From the NCBI GenBank assembly GCA_902196205.1, contig CABIKM010000001.1, positions 96,246 to 160,245 on the forward strand: a DNA stretch of 64,000 nt, written 5' to 3'. Origin of the DNA: Candidatus Methylomirabilis lanthanidiphila (lineage in GTDB: Bacteria > Methylomirabilota > Methylomirabilia > Methylomirabilales > Methylomirabilaceae). The translations under genes and the position numbers were made by a program. Under the pieces are notes generated by a model. It saw nothing but the letters and a program-made list of their open reading frames with translations. It made no database searches and had not been told where the DNA came from. Below are positions 56,870 to 64,000 of the stretch, one piece after another (the first letter of the stretch is position 1; every line of letters starts with the position of its first letter).

Positions 56870-57114
56870 GCATTGGTCTTATGCCGTTTCACTGAGTGAA
56901 CGGTTACCACATATGTGGGGAGGCGTGGGACGTACCGCACCAACATTCCTTCGCGAGCACATTCAACGGTACATAGCCGTAGAGCAGCAGGCGCCCTGCA
57001 GGGCACATCTCTTGTGATCCCGGTGCTGTTGATCGGTGATCTCTGCTCGACTTTCCCGCTCCCGCATGGTATTTTTCCTCTCATTGAGATACACGAGCAG
57101 AAGGAGCGGCATCT

Positions 57115-58344
57115 GTGGACGATACCTGGAAAGACTACGTTATTGCGACCTATCGCCTGGCGGGCGGAGGCGATTGGACGCGGAAGGCCGAGACGATCGC
57201 GCTGGGCATGACGGTCGGCAGTTGGCCCGGCCTGTCCGCCGCGAGGCAGGCGGCCCTTCAGCGTCACGTTGGCCGCGTCGTGTCGGTGGACGCGGGCCTG
57301 ATTCGCATCGCCTACCCGCTCGCGAATCTCACGCCCGACCTCCCTTCGCTGCTCACTGCCACCTTTGGTAAGCTGTCCATGGATGGGAAGATCCGCCTGC
57401 TGGATCTCACCCTGCCGCCCACCTTCGCCGCCGCCTTTCCTGGGCCGCAACTGGGGGTAGATGGGGTGCGCGAGCGGCTTGGGGTCCACGGCCGCCCGTT
57501 GCTTATGAGCATCTTCAAGTCCTGTGTGGGCCTGACGCTGGCCGAGCTGACTGAGGGCTTTTTTCAGCAGGCGTTGGGCGGTGTGGACCTGATCAAGGAC
57601 GACGAGATCTTCTTTAACGACACCGACGCGCCCTTCGAGCAGCGGTTGGAGGCGTGCCTGCAAACGGCTGAGCGGGCGCGGCGGGAGACAGGTCAGACGG
57701 TGCTGTATGCGATCAACCTGACCGGCCCGGTACATCGGCTTCCCGAGAAGGCCAGACGGGCGGTGCAGCTTGGCGCCAATGCGCTGCTTATTAATGTCCT
57801 GCCCTACGGATTTGATCTCTTGCAGCGGCTGGCCGAGGATCCGGAGATCACGGTGCCCCTCGTGGCCCACCCGGCGCTGGCCGGAGCGCTCTATCCGTCC
57901 GACGACTACGGCATCGCTGCGCCCCTGTTGTTGGGGACGCTGATGCGGCTGGCCGGGGCCGACCTGGTGCTGTTCCCGTCCCCGTATGGCGGAATGGCCC
58001 TGGACCGGACCCAGGCCCTGGATCTGGCCCAGCGACTGACGGACAGGGGTGGCCTGCCCGACCGCCCAAGCTTTCCGGTCCCCTCGGCGGGGATCCATCC
58101 GGGCCTGGTGCCGCACATGATGGACGATTTCGGTCTCGATGTCGTGATCAATGCGGGAGGCGGCATTCACGGTCATCCGGGCGGTGCGGCTGCGGGTGGG
58201 CGGGCCTTTCGCGCGGCGATCGCCGCCAGCGTAGCCGGCGTTCCTCTGGAGCAGGCCGCTGCGGAGAGTAGCGATCTGCGGATAGCCCTTGACCAATGGG
58301 GTGGTGGTACGCCCAGGATCCCTAAAGGATTTCCGGTGGCATGA
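57115..58344 (+). CDS. mtnW: RuBisCO-like protein, DK-MTP-1-phosphate enolase (form IV)
   Basis: A 409-residue RuBisCO homologue that enolises 2,3-diketo-5-methylthiopentyl-1-phosphate in methionine salvage. G-G-V-D-L-I-K-D-D-E keeps the carbamate lysine; the first active-site loop is F-K-S-C-V-G-L instead of K-P-K-L-G-L, and loop 6 is degenerate, as in YkrW-type enzymes, so no carboxylase activity is expected. GTG start with AAGGAGC. The stop overlaps mtnX by 4 bp. Confidence 0.9.
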   Translation: MDDTWKDYVIATYRLAGGGDWTRKAETIALGMTVGSWPGLSAARQAALQRHVGRVVSVDAGLIRIAYPLANLTPDLPSLLTATFGKLSMDGKIRLLDLTLPPTFAAAFPGPQLGVDGVRERLGVHGRPLLMSIFKSCVGLTLAELTEGFFQQALGGVDLIKDDEIFFNDTDAPFEQRLEACLQTAERARRETGQTVLYAINLTGPVHRLPEKARRAVQLGANALLINVLPYGFDLLQRLAEDPEITVPLVAHPALAGALYPSDDYGIAAPLLLGTLMRLAGADLVLFPSPYGGMALDRTQALDLAQRLTDRGGLPDRPSFPVPSAGIHPGLVPHMMDDFGLDVVINAGGGIHGHPGGAAAGGRAFRAAIAASVAGVPLEQAAAESSDLRIALDQWGGGTPRIPKGFPVA

Positions 58345-59009
58345 GCCGGAAGACAGTCATCTTCTGCGACTTCGACGGGACCGCTGCTGAGCAGGAGGTC
58401 ATTGTTTCGCTCTTTCAGGCGTTCGGGCCGCCCGGATGGGAGGCGGTGCGCGACGCGATCATCGCCGGGACGATGAGCGTACGGGAGGGGGTCGGCGGTA
58501 TCTTTGCCCGGATTCCGTCGTCCCGGGTCCCGGAGATGATCGAGCATGCTCGACGGATCGCTACCCTGCGGCTCGGGTTTATGGAGTTTCTGGACTACTG
58601 TCGGGTGCATGGCCACCGATTTCTGCTGACCAGCGGCGGGGTCGACTTCTTCATCTACCCCATTCTGGATGGGCTCCTGTCGCGGGACCAGATCTACTGC
58701 AATGGGAGCGATTGCAGTGGTCCCACGGTACGTATCCTCTGGTCCCATGCGTGCGACGGGCAGTGTCGGGCCGACTGCGGGATGTGCAAGCCCAGCATCA
58801 TGCGGCGCTTTCCGCCCGAGCAATACCACAGGGTGGTGGTAGGAGACGGCGTGACAGACCTGCAAGCGGCCAAGCTGGCCGACCTGGTGGTGGCGCGCGA
58901 CCTGCTGGTCGTCAAGTGCCGAGAGGTCGGGATTTCTTATCAGCCATTTGAGACGTTCTACGATGTCATGGCGGTGCTCGATCGTATGGGGGCAGAGGCG
59001 TACCGATGA
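58341..59009 (+). CDS. mtnX: 2-hydroxy-3-keto-5-methylthiopentenyl-1-phosphate phosphatase
   Basis: A 222-residue HAD phosphatase: nucleophile F-C-D-F-D-G-T, then L-T-S-G-G-V-D-F-F and V-G-D-G-V-T-D-L-Q-A-A-K. A cysteine-rich cap (C-x3-C-x3-C-G-M-C) is typical of MtnX. Acts directly after MtnW; ATGA overlaps on both sides show translational coupling. Confidence 0.93.
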   Translation: MSRKTVIFCDFDGTAAEQEVIVSLFQAFGPPGWEAVRDAIIAGTMSVREGVGGIFARIPSSRVPEMIEHARRIATLRLGFMEFLDYCRVHGHRFLLTSGGVDFFIYPILDGLLSRDQIYCNGSDCSGPTVRILWSHACDGQCRADCGMCKPSIMRRFPPEQYHRVVVGDGVTDLQAAKLADLVVARDLLVVKCREVGISYQPFETFYDVMAVLDRMGAEAYR

Positions 59010-59713
59010 CGATGGCGCACCACGCCACAGAGCAGGCCCGAACAGCCCTGGCCGACATCACGGTCGAGTTCGCTCGTCGGAGATGGTTTCCCGGGACCAG
59101 CGGCAACCTCTCGGCGCGGGTCAGCGCCCCAGGCGAGCCGCTCCTGCTGCTCGTCTCCACCAGTGGCCGGGATAAGGCGTCGATGACGGCAGCCGACTTC
59201 CTGCTCGTGGACGGATCGCTTCAACCGGTGGAGCCCGGAGGTCAGCCTGTGGTGAGCCCAGCCGAACTACGCCCTTCGGCCGAAACAGCGGTTCATGCGC
59301 GCATCTACGAGGCCACGGCGTGCGGCTGCGTTGTGCACGTACACACCGTATGGAACAACCTGATCGCGGAACTGTTCGCCTCCCAGGGCGAGGTTGTGCT
59401 TCGGGACCTTGAAATGCTCAAAGGACTCGACATCTGGGAGGAAGCGGCCGCGATCCGGGTTCCCATTGTCGAGAATCTTTTTCATCTGCCCACCTTGGCG
59501 GCGGCCGTCGTCGCGCGGATGACCGATCCGCGGGTACCCGGCGTGCTCATCCGACGCCATGGCCTGTATGCCTGGGGTGCGAACCCGTTCGAGGCCAAGC
59601 GGCACGTGGAGGCCTTCGAGTTCATGTGGGAGTACCTGTGTCGGTGGCGGTCCGTTCAGCAGGGGAGCCCTCTGACAGCGTTAGTCGAAGCGGCGACAAG
59701 GGGCGCCTCGTAG
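59006..59713 (+). CDS. mtnB: Methylthioribulose-1-phosphate dehydratase
   Basis: A 235-residue class II aldolase-fold enzyme: S-G-N-L-S-A-R, zinc ligands in V-V-H-V-H-T-V, and R-R-H-G-L-Y-A-W-G. Dehydrates MTRu-1-P to the diketone that MtnW uses. Confidence 0.94.
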   Translation: MTMAHHATEQARTALADITVEFARRRWFPGTSGNLSARVSAPGEPLLLLVSTSGRDKASMTAADFLLVDGSLQPVEPGGQPVVSPAELRPSAETAVHARIYEATACGCVVHVHTVWNNLIAELFASQGEVVLRDLEMLKGLDIWEEAAAIRVPIVENLFHLPTLAAAVVARMTDPRVPGVLIRRHGLYAWGANPFEAKRHVEAFEFMWEYLCRWRSVQQGSPLTALVEAATRGAS

Positions 59714-59723
59714 GAGACCAAGC

Positions 59724-60272
59724 ATGGCGACAATCAGGTTGGGCCGAGATCACCGGCCCATCGAAACGCCCGCGGAGATGGCGAGCTTTCTCGAGGGCGA
59801 GGGTCTTGTCTACCGCAACTGGGATGTGTCGAAGCTGCGAGAAGGGCTACGGAACAACTATGCCCTGACCGAGGCTGAAAAGACGGAAATCCTGGCAGCG
59901 TTCATGGAAGAGATAGACGCGCTCAAGGCCGAAGGCGGATATGTGGCGGCCGATGTCGTTGTTTTATTCGAGAAGACCCCCGATCTGGAGACACTGCTCG
60001 GCAAGTTCAGCCGGGAACATCACCATAGCGAGAACGAGGTACGATTCGTAGTTGACGGTCACGGTATCTTCACGATCCGCGGGCGGACTGGCCGCTACAT
60101 CGAGCTGGCGGTGGGCCCCGGCGATCTGATCACCGTGCCTGCGGGGATCCGCCACTGGTTCAACCTGGCTGGGGATCGGCGGATCAAATGCATCCGCCTC
60201 TTCCAGGACCCTTCGGGCTGGGCCGCCATCTACGAAGAACCCCCGGCTCACGACCCTCCGGTCCGTCCCTAA
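59724..60272 (+). CDS. mtnD: Acireductone dioxygenase
   Basis: A 182-residue cupin: E-H-H-H-S-E-N-E-V-R supplies the H-x-H-x4-E metal ligands and I-R-H-W-F the last histidine. With Fe it gives the methionine precursor 4-methylthio-2-oxobutanoate; with Ni it diverts to CO and methylthiopropionate. Last gene of the salvage operon. Confidence 0.95.
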   Translation: MATIRLGRDHRPIETPAEMASFLEGEGLVYRNWDVSKLREGLRNNYALTEAEKTEILAAFMEEIDALKAEGGYVAADVVVLFEKTPDLETLLGKFSREHHHSENEVRFVVDGHGIFTIRGRTGRYIELAVGPGDLITVPAGIRHWFNLAGDRRIKCIRLFQDPSGWAAIYEEPPAHDPPVRP

Positions 60273-60332
60273 GGACCTGTTGCAGGTTGAACGTTAGACA
60301 CATGCGCGGCATACTCGATCTGCCGGACCGCG

Positions 60333-60611
60333 CTACGACTTCTTCTGGCCTCCACGCAAGAGGAGTCGTGCGCCGACCCTGCCGACCCTCGCCTCAAGCT
60401 CCAGCCAGGTGCGGTTCAAGCCCTCAATCAGTTCACGGTCGGCCAAGTCGGCATAGTGGAGGGGCGGGCACTCGGTCGTGTAATGCGCGGGAATGGGGCA
60501 ACCGTCGTGAAGCATCTGTTGGGACAGCAATATCTGCTTGAGAGTGACCTCGTATCGGTCCCCACAGGCGTTGCACGGCAATTCTACAGCTATAACTTCG
60601 AGAATATCCAC
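60333..60611 (-). CDS. Hypothetical zinc-binding protein
   Basis: A 92-residue protein with C-N-A-C-G near the start and two more cysteines (C-P, E-C-P-P), perhaps one zinc site, and a helical C-terminus. Convergent to mtnD. No family recognised. Confidence 0.5.
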   Translation of the reverse strand: MDILEVIAVELPCNACGDRYEVTLKQILLSQQMLHDGCPIPAHYTTECPPLHYADLADRELIEGLNRTWLELEARVGRVGARLLLRGGQKKS

Positions 60612-60718
60612 AGTCGCTTTACCTCAGTCCACCAACCTGCGCACAGACCCCGGGAATGCTACCAAAGGCCCGAAAAACCTTATAGCGCAGCTAAGCATTA
60701 TGTCAAGGTGAAAATCAG

Positions 60719-60862
60719 GTGACCAGTAGTCGGATGCCCGCCGTACTTTCGACGGCAATTCAGGATTACCGGCAAATAACGGAGGACATTGACAGACGCT
60801 TGGAGCAAGGTAAGATAGTCACCGCAGATACCACAGAGAAATATAAGTCAAGCCGACGGTAA
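60719..60862 (+). CDS. Possible 47-residue small protein upstream of crcB
   Basis: GTG-started frame (inner ATG at 60734) with ordinary composition: D-Y-R-Q-I-T-E-D-I-D-R-R-L-E-Q. Ends ten bases before crcB. No RBS of note; may be chance. Confidence 0.35.
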   Translation: MTSSRMPAVLSTAIQDYRQITEDIDRRLEQGKIVTADTTEKYKSSRR

Positions 60863-60872
60863 ACGAGGTCTT

Positions 60873-61253
60873 GTGGAGAAGGTTCTACTCATTGGTATTG
60901 GGGGGTTTCTCGGCTCGGTCGCTCGCTACCTGATTAGCGGGTATATTCAGGATCGGACGGGCGAAATCTTCCCTTTCGGCACCCTGGCGGTCAACGTAAT
61001 CGGCTGCTTTGTGATCGGGGGCCTTTCCGAGCTGGCAGAGGCGCGCGCCTTCCTGTCGCCGGAGACGCGCGCGTTGGTCGTGGTCGGGGTGCTAGGCGGG
61101 TTCACAACCTTTTCGACCTTCGGCAACGAGACGGTCAACCTGCTACGGGACGGCGAGTGGGCATTTGCCGTCATGAATCTACTGACCCATGCGGTGTTGG
61201 CGATCGGGGCGGTCTGGGTCGGCCGGGCGACGGCGCATGCCGTCTGGAGGTAA
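60873..61253 (+). CDS. crcB: Fluoride ion exporter CrcB/Fluc
   Basis: A 126-residue dual-topology membrane channel: G-G-x-L-G-S-V-A-R-Y, G-T-L-A-V-N-V-I-G-C-F, G-V-L-G-G-F-T-T-F-S-T-F. GTG start. It forms a dimeric F- channel and is followed by a DUF190 gene, a common pair. No fluoride riboswitch is recognisable upstream. Confidence 0.95.
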   Translation: MEKVLLIGIGGFLGSVARYLISGYIQDRTGEIFPFGTLAVNVIGCFVIGGLSELAEARAFLSPETRALVVVGVLGGFTTFSTFGNETVNLLRDGEWAFAVMNLLTHAVLAIGAVWVGRATAHAVWR

Positions 61254-61257
61254 GGTG

Positions 61258-61599
61258 ATGGTGATCCCTCAAGAAGGTTATTTGCTTCGGATCTTCGTCG
61301 GCGAGAGCGACCGACACTCCGGGAAGCCGCTGTACGAGTGGATCGTCCTGAAGGCGCGCGAACAAGGATTGGCCGGCGCGACGGTGCTGCGGGGGCTCAT
61401 GGGCTACGGCGCGCATAGCCGACTCCATACGTTCAAGATCGAACGGCTCTCGCTCGACCTGCCGGTGGTCGTGGAGATTGTCGACAGCCGCGAGAAGCTC
61501 GAGGCATTCCTCGACCGGATCGACGACGACATCACCGAGGGCCTGGCCACGATGGAGAAGGTCAACGTTCGGTTGTACCGCAGCCGGAAGACTGAGTAG
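61258..61599 (+). CDS. DUF190 (UPF0166) protein
   Basis: A 113-residue ferredoxin-like-fold protein from ATG 61258: G-Y-L-L-R-I-F-V-G-E, L-Y-E-W-I-V, R-G-L-M-G-Y-G, and the L-P-V-V-V-E-I-V-D strand. Four bases after crcB; a PII-like regulatory role near CrcB is likely by association only. Confidence 0.88.
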   Translation: MVIPQEGYLLRIFVGESDRHSGKPLYEWIVLKAREQGLAGATVLRGLMGYGAHSRLHTFKIERLSLDLPVVVEIVDSREKLEAFLDRIDDDITEGLATMEKVNVRLYRSRKTE

Positions 61600-61673
61600 G
61601 GGCACATTCAGCGCCGTCGGTCACGCATAACAAAGCAGAATATACACGCCTGTCGTAGCGGGGACCCCCACAC

Positions 61674-62057
61674 CTACAGCGTCGTCGCCACGAGGTCGAT
61701 TTCGACGCCGGCGCCGCGAGGCAGGGTGGCGACGCCGACTGTCGAGCGGGCGGGCTTGACCTCCCCCAGATACTCGGCGTAGACCTCGTTCATCTTCGCG
61801 AAGTTGTTCAGATCGGTCAGGTAGACCGTGGCCTTGATGACATGTTTGAGGGAGCTTCCCCCGGCCTCCAGGACCGCCTTGAGATTGTCCAGGACCTGAC
61901 GGGTCTGAGCCGAAATATCGCCATCGATCAGCGTCCCGGTGGCCGGGTCCAGCGCGATCTGTCCGGATGTAAAGAGCAGGCCATTGCATTTGATGGCCTG
62001 CTCATATGGTCCGATTGCCTGTGGTGCTTTCTCGGTAGTTATTGCCTCACGTGGCAT
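61674..62057 (-). CDS. ridA: RidA family reactive intermediate deaminase
   Basis: A 127-residue trimeric enzyme removing 2-aminoacrylate/imine intermediates: G-P-Y-E-Q-A-I, F-T-S-G-Q-I-A-L-D-P, and the substrate-binding arginine in P-A-R-S-T-V-G-V. Convergent with the DUF190 gene. Confidence 0.95.
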   Translation of the reverse strand: MPREAITTEKAPQAIGPYEQAIKCNGLLFTSGQIALDPATGTLIDGDISAQTRQVLDNLKAVLEAGGSSLKHVIKATVYLTDLNNFAKMNEVYAEYLGEVKPARSTVGVATLPRGAGVEIDLVATTL

Positions 62058-62090
62058 GTATTCCTCCCACTCTCGGTGTCATCCTTTAGT

Positions 62091-62130
62091 GCCCTCACCC
62101 CAACCCTCTCCCTCAAATGGGGGCGAGGGG
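62091..62130. repeat. Dispersed intergenic repeat (CCCTCACCCCAACCCTCTCCC type), second copy
   Basis: Closely related to the first half of the element at 43078; C-rich arm followed by GGGGGCGAGGGG. Between uvrC and ridA. Confidence 0.8.
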
Positions 62131-62157
62131 ATCGTTCGAGATTCGTCTCTTTTGATC

Positions 62158-63963
62158 CTACGCGCTTACGGCGCCCACGACATCATGGATGGTGACAGCC
62201 AGCGACTCTGAGATCCCTGCGGCTCGCCGCAGCTCGTCGATGCTGGCCTCGCGCAAACGGCGGAGACTCCCGAACCGGGTGAGCAGCGCCCGGCGGCGCT
62301 TGGCCCCGATCCCGGGAACGTCGTCCAGCAGGGAGCGGATGGCCGACTTGCCCCGCAGCGCCCGATGATAGGTGATGGCAAACCGATGCGACTCATCGCG
62401 GATCTGCTGCAGCAGTTGCCTGGCCCTGGAGCGCTCCGGCAGCGCGATCGGCGCAGACTTGTGCGGGTGAAAGACCAGCTCCTCCTCCTTGGCCAGGCTC
62501 ACCATCGGAAGCGTATGCAGTCCCAGCTCTCTCGCCACACCCAGCGCGGCATTGAGCTGGCCTCGGCCACCGTCGAGCAGCATAAGGTCCGGCGGCGGCA
62601 TCTCCTCCGCCTTGTGCAGCCGCCGCCGCACCACCTCGGCCAGCATGGCGAAGTCGTCCGGTCCCTCAACCGTCTTGATCTTGTAGCGCTTGTAGGCCGA
62701 TTTTTTCGGCCTGCCGTCCTCCCAGACCACCTGAGATCCGACCGCCAGGGCGCCCGAGATGTTGGAGATGTCGTAGGCCTCGATCCGCTTTGGCGGGGCG
62801 GGTAGGTCCAGCGCCGCTTGCAGCTCCTTCAGCGCCGCCTCGCGACCCTGCAAGGATCGAAGCGACAGCGCCAAGGCCTCCTGCGCATTGGTCAGCGCCA
62901 GTTGGATCAGCCGCGCCTTGCGCCCGCGCCGCGGGACCCGCAGTTCCACCCGCCGATTGGCCCGCGAAGCCAGCCACGCTGCAATGAGCGACGCGTCGTC
63001 CACAGGGTGAGACAACAGGATCTCACGGGGGATGTCCCGGGCGCCAAGGTAGAACTGCTTGAGTACAGCGGTCAGCAGCTCGCCGACGGTCTCGGTGGTC
63101 GACTCAAAAGCAAACGTCTCGCGGCCGATCAGCCGACCCCGCCGGACCAGAAAGAGCTGGACCTGCGCCTCCCCGCCCTCTGCCGCCAGGCCAAAGATAT
63201 CCAAGTCCTCATCCCGCGGCGAGATGACCCGTTGGCGTTCAAACACCTGGCGGAGCGACGCGATCTGATCGCGATACGTGGCGGCCCGCTCGTATTCGAG
63301 CGCCTCAGCCGCCTGCTGCATCTGCGTCTCAAGCCGCTTCGTCAGCTCCTGATCCTTGCCTTCCAGGAGCAGCCGCGCCTGGTCGACCAGCTCGCCGTAG
63401 GCCTGTTGGCTGATCAGCCCTTCGCAGGGGCCCAGGCAACGGCCCAAATGATATTCCAGACAGAGCCGTCGGCCCTTGATCGACCGACACTTCCGAAGAG
63501 GAATCGTCTTATTCACAAGCGCCAGGACGTCCCACATCGCGGTGGTCGGCACGTACGGTCCGTAATAGAGCGCGCCATCGTCCTTGATCCGGCGGACCAC
63601 CTGCACCCAGGGGAACGGGTCGTTCAGGTCGAGCTTCAGGAAGGGGTAATGTTTATCGTCTTTGAGCAGGATGTTGTAGCGCGGTTTGTGACTCTTGATC
63701 AGGTTACTTTCGAGGATGAGGGCCTCGAGCTCGTTCGCCGTAATGATGAACTCCAGGTCGGCGATCTGCTCCACCATCGGCCGGATCAGGGGCCGGTCTG
63801 GTGTGTCCGCTGCCTCGGTGAAGTAGGAGCCGACCCGCTTCCGCAGCGACAGCGCCTTGCCGATATACAGCACATGACCTCGCGCGTCACGGAACAGATA
63901 GACGCCCGGCGCGTCCGGCAGATCCTTCACCTTTTCTTGAAGCCGATCAATCGCCTGCATCAT
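62158..63963 (-). CDS. uvrC: Excinuclease ABC subunit UvrC
   Basis: A 601-residue nucleotide-excision nuclease: N-terminal GIY-YIG (G-V-Y-L-F-R-D, V-L-Y-I-G-K-A), a UVR helix region around 200, the RNase H-like 5' nuclease (D-I-S-N-I-S-G, L-L-D-G-G-R-G-Q-L) and a C-terminal helix-hairpin-helix (D-V-P-G-I-G-A-K-R-R). Complete; two ATG codons at its start. Last 37 bp of the window hold nothing. Confidence 0.97.
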   Translation of the reverse strand: MMQAIDRLQEKVKDLPDAPGVYLFRDARGHVLYIGKALSLRKRVGSYFTEAADTPDRPLIRPMVEQIADLEFIITANELEALILESNLIKSHKPRYNILLKDDKHYPFLKLDLNDPFPWVQVVRRIKDDGALYYGPYVPTTAMWDVLALVNKTIPLRKCRSIKGRRLCLEYHLGRCLGPCEGLISQQAYGELVDQARLLLEGKDQELTKRLETQMQQAAEALEYERAATYRDQIASLRQVFERQRVISPRDEDLDIFGLAAEGGEAQVQLFLVRRGRLIGRETFAFESTTETVGELLTAVLKQFYLGARDIPREILLSHPVDDASLIAAWLASRANRRVELRVPRRGRKARLIQLALTNAQEALALSLRSLQGREAALKELQAALDLPAPPKRIEAYDISNISGALAVGSQVVWEDGRPKKSAYKRYKIKTVEGPDDFAMLAEVVRRRLHKAEEMPPPDLMLLDGGRGQLNAALGVARELGLHTLPMVSLAKEEELVFHPHKSAPIALPERSRARQLLQQIRDESHRFAITYHRALRGKSAIRSLLDDVPGIGAKRRRALLTRFGSLRRLREASIDELRRAAGISESLAVTIHDVVGAVSA

Positions 63964-64000
63964 AGTTAGTGTCCTGAGTCTGAAATCCGTGACATATGTC

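Noticed and set aside
60612..60872. Fluoride riboswitch ahead of crcB
   Set aside because: I could not find the conserved GGNGAUGG core or its pseudoknot partner.

Overview
The window looks like a piece of the chromosome of a GC-rich, Gram-negative bacterium (heptose epimerase for LPS, F-type ATP synthase, hopanoid/squalene-type synthase, MnmA, GTP-dependent PEP carboxykinase). My best guess for the lineage is NC10 / Methylomirabilota-like, but that is an impression from gene content and style and is not proven by anything in the sequence. A probable replication origin lies at about 27.2-27.57 kb: almost all genes from 9.7 to 27.1 kb read leftwards and almost all from 27.6 to 53.2 kb read rightwards, and the gap between rpmH and dnaN holds several DnaA-box-like 9-mers. 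dnaA itself is not in the window.

Layout. 0-9.7 kb (plus strand, against the local replication polarity): an accessory island with the end of a type I restriction-modification operon (hsdS fragment, a DUF4917/SIR2-like gene, hsdR, a YgjP-type metallopeptidase), a remnant of a second HsdR, and an Mre11/Rad50-like pair whose Rad50 member has no CXXC zinc hook. 9.7-27.1 kb (minus strand): acylphosphatase, a squalene/phytoene synthase broken by two frameshifts, a zinc-ribbon protein, DAHP synthase, the ATP synthase operon atpI-F-H-A-(S23 insertion)-G-D-C without atpB/atpE, mnmA, a NifS/IscS cysteine desulfurase, parB-parA, rsmG, yidC, yidD, rnpA and rpmH. 27.6-40.5 kb (plus): dnaN, gyrB, gyrA, serS, four tRNA-Ser genes that together cover all six serine codons, hldD, a long-form SRP RNA, dnaX, ybaB, recR and tRNA-Asn.

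40.5-43 kb is an accessory patch: a solitary integron gene cassette with a recognisable attC site, a trypsin-like protease, and an AbrB/RelE-type toxin-antitoxin pair behind a palindromic operator. 43-53 kb carries pckG, two tandemly duplicated hybrid PAS histidine kinases (one has lost exactly one PAS domain), a duplicated 60-residue gene, a CYTH protein, an aldo/keto reductase and an exported collagen-like/formylglycine-generating-enzyme-fold fusion. 53-57 kb is a scrapyard: a frameshifted PIN toxin, two 3'-end fragments of the aldo/keto reductase, a 5' fragment of a RuBisCO-like gene joined into a truncated NHL-repeat gene, and a HicAB module. 57-60.3 kb is a methionine-salvage operon (mtnW RuBisCO-like enolase, mtnX, mtnB, mtnD), followed by crcB with a DUF190 gene, ridA and uvrC.

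The most distinctive window-wide signal is a family of short tandem repeats with a period of seven bases (words of the GGGTTTC, GCTGATC and GGGTATA types), often arranged as long hairpins. They sit in many intergenic gaps of the conserved regions, including between atp genes and between every pair of the tRNA-Ser genes, and in two cases they encode the C-terminal tail of a protein.
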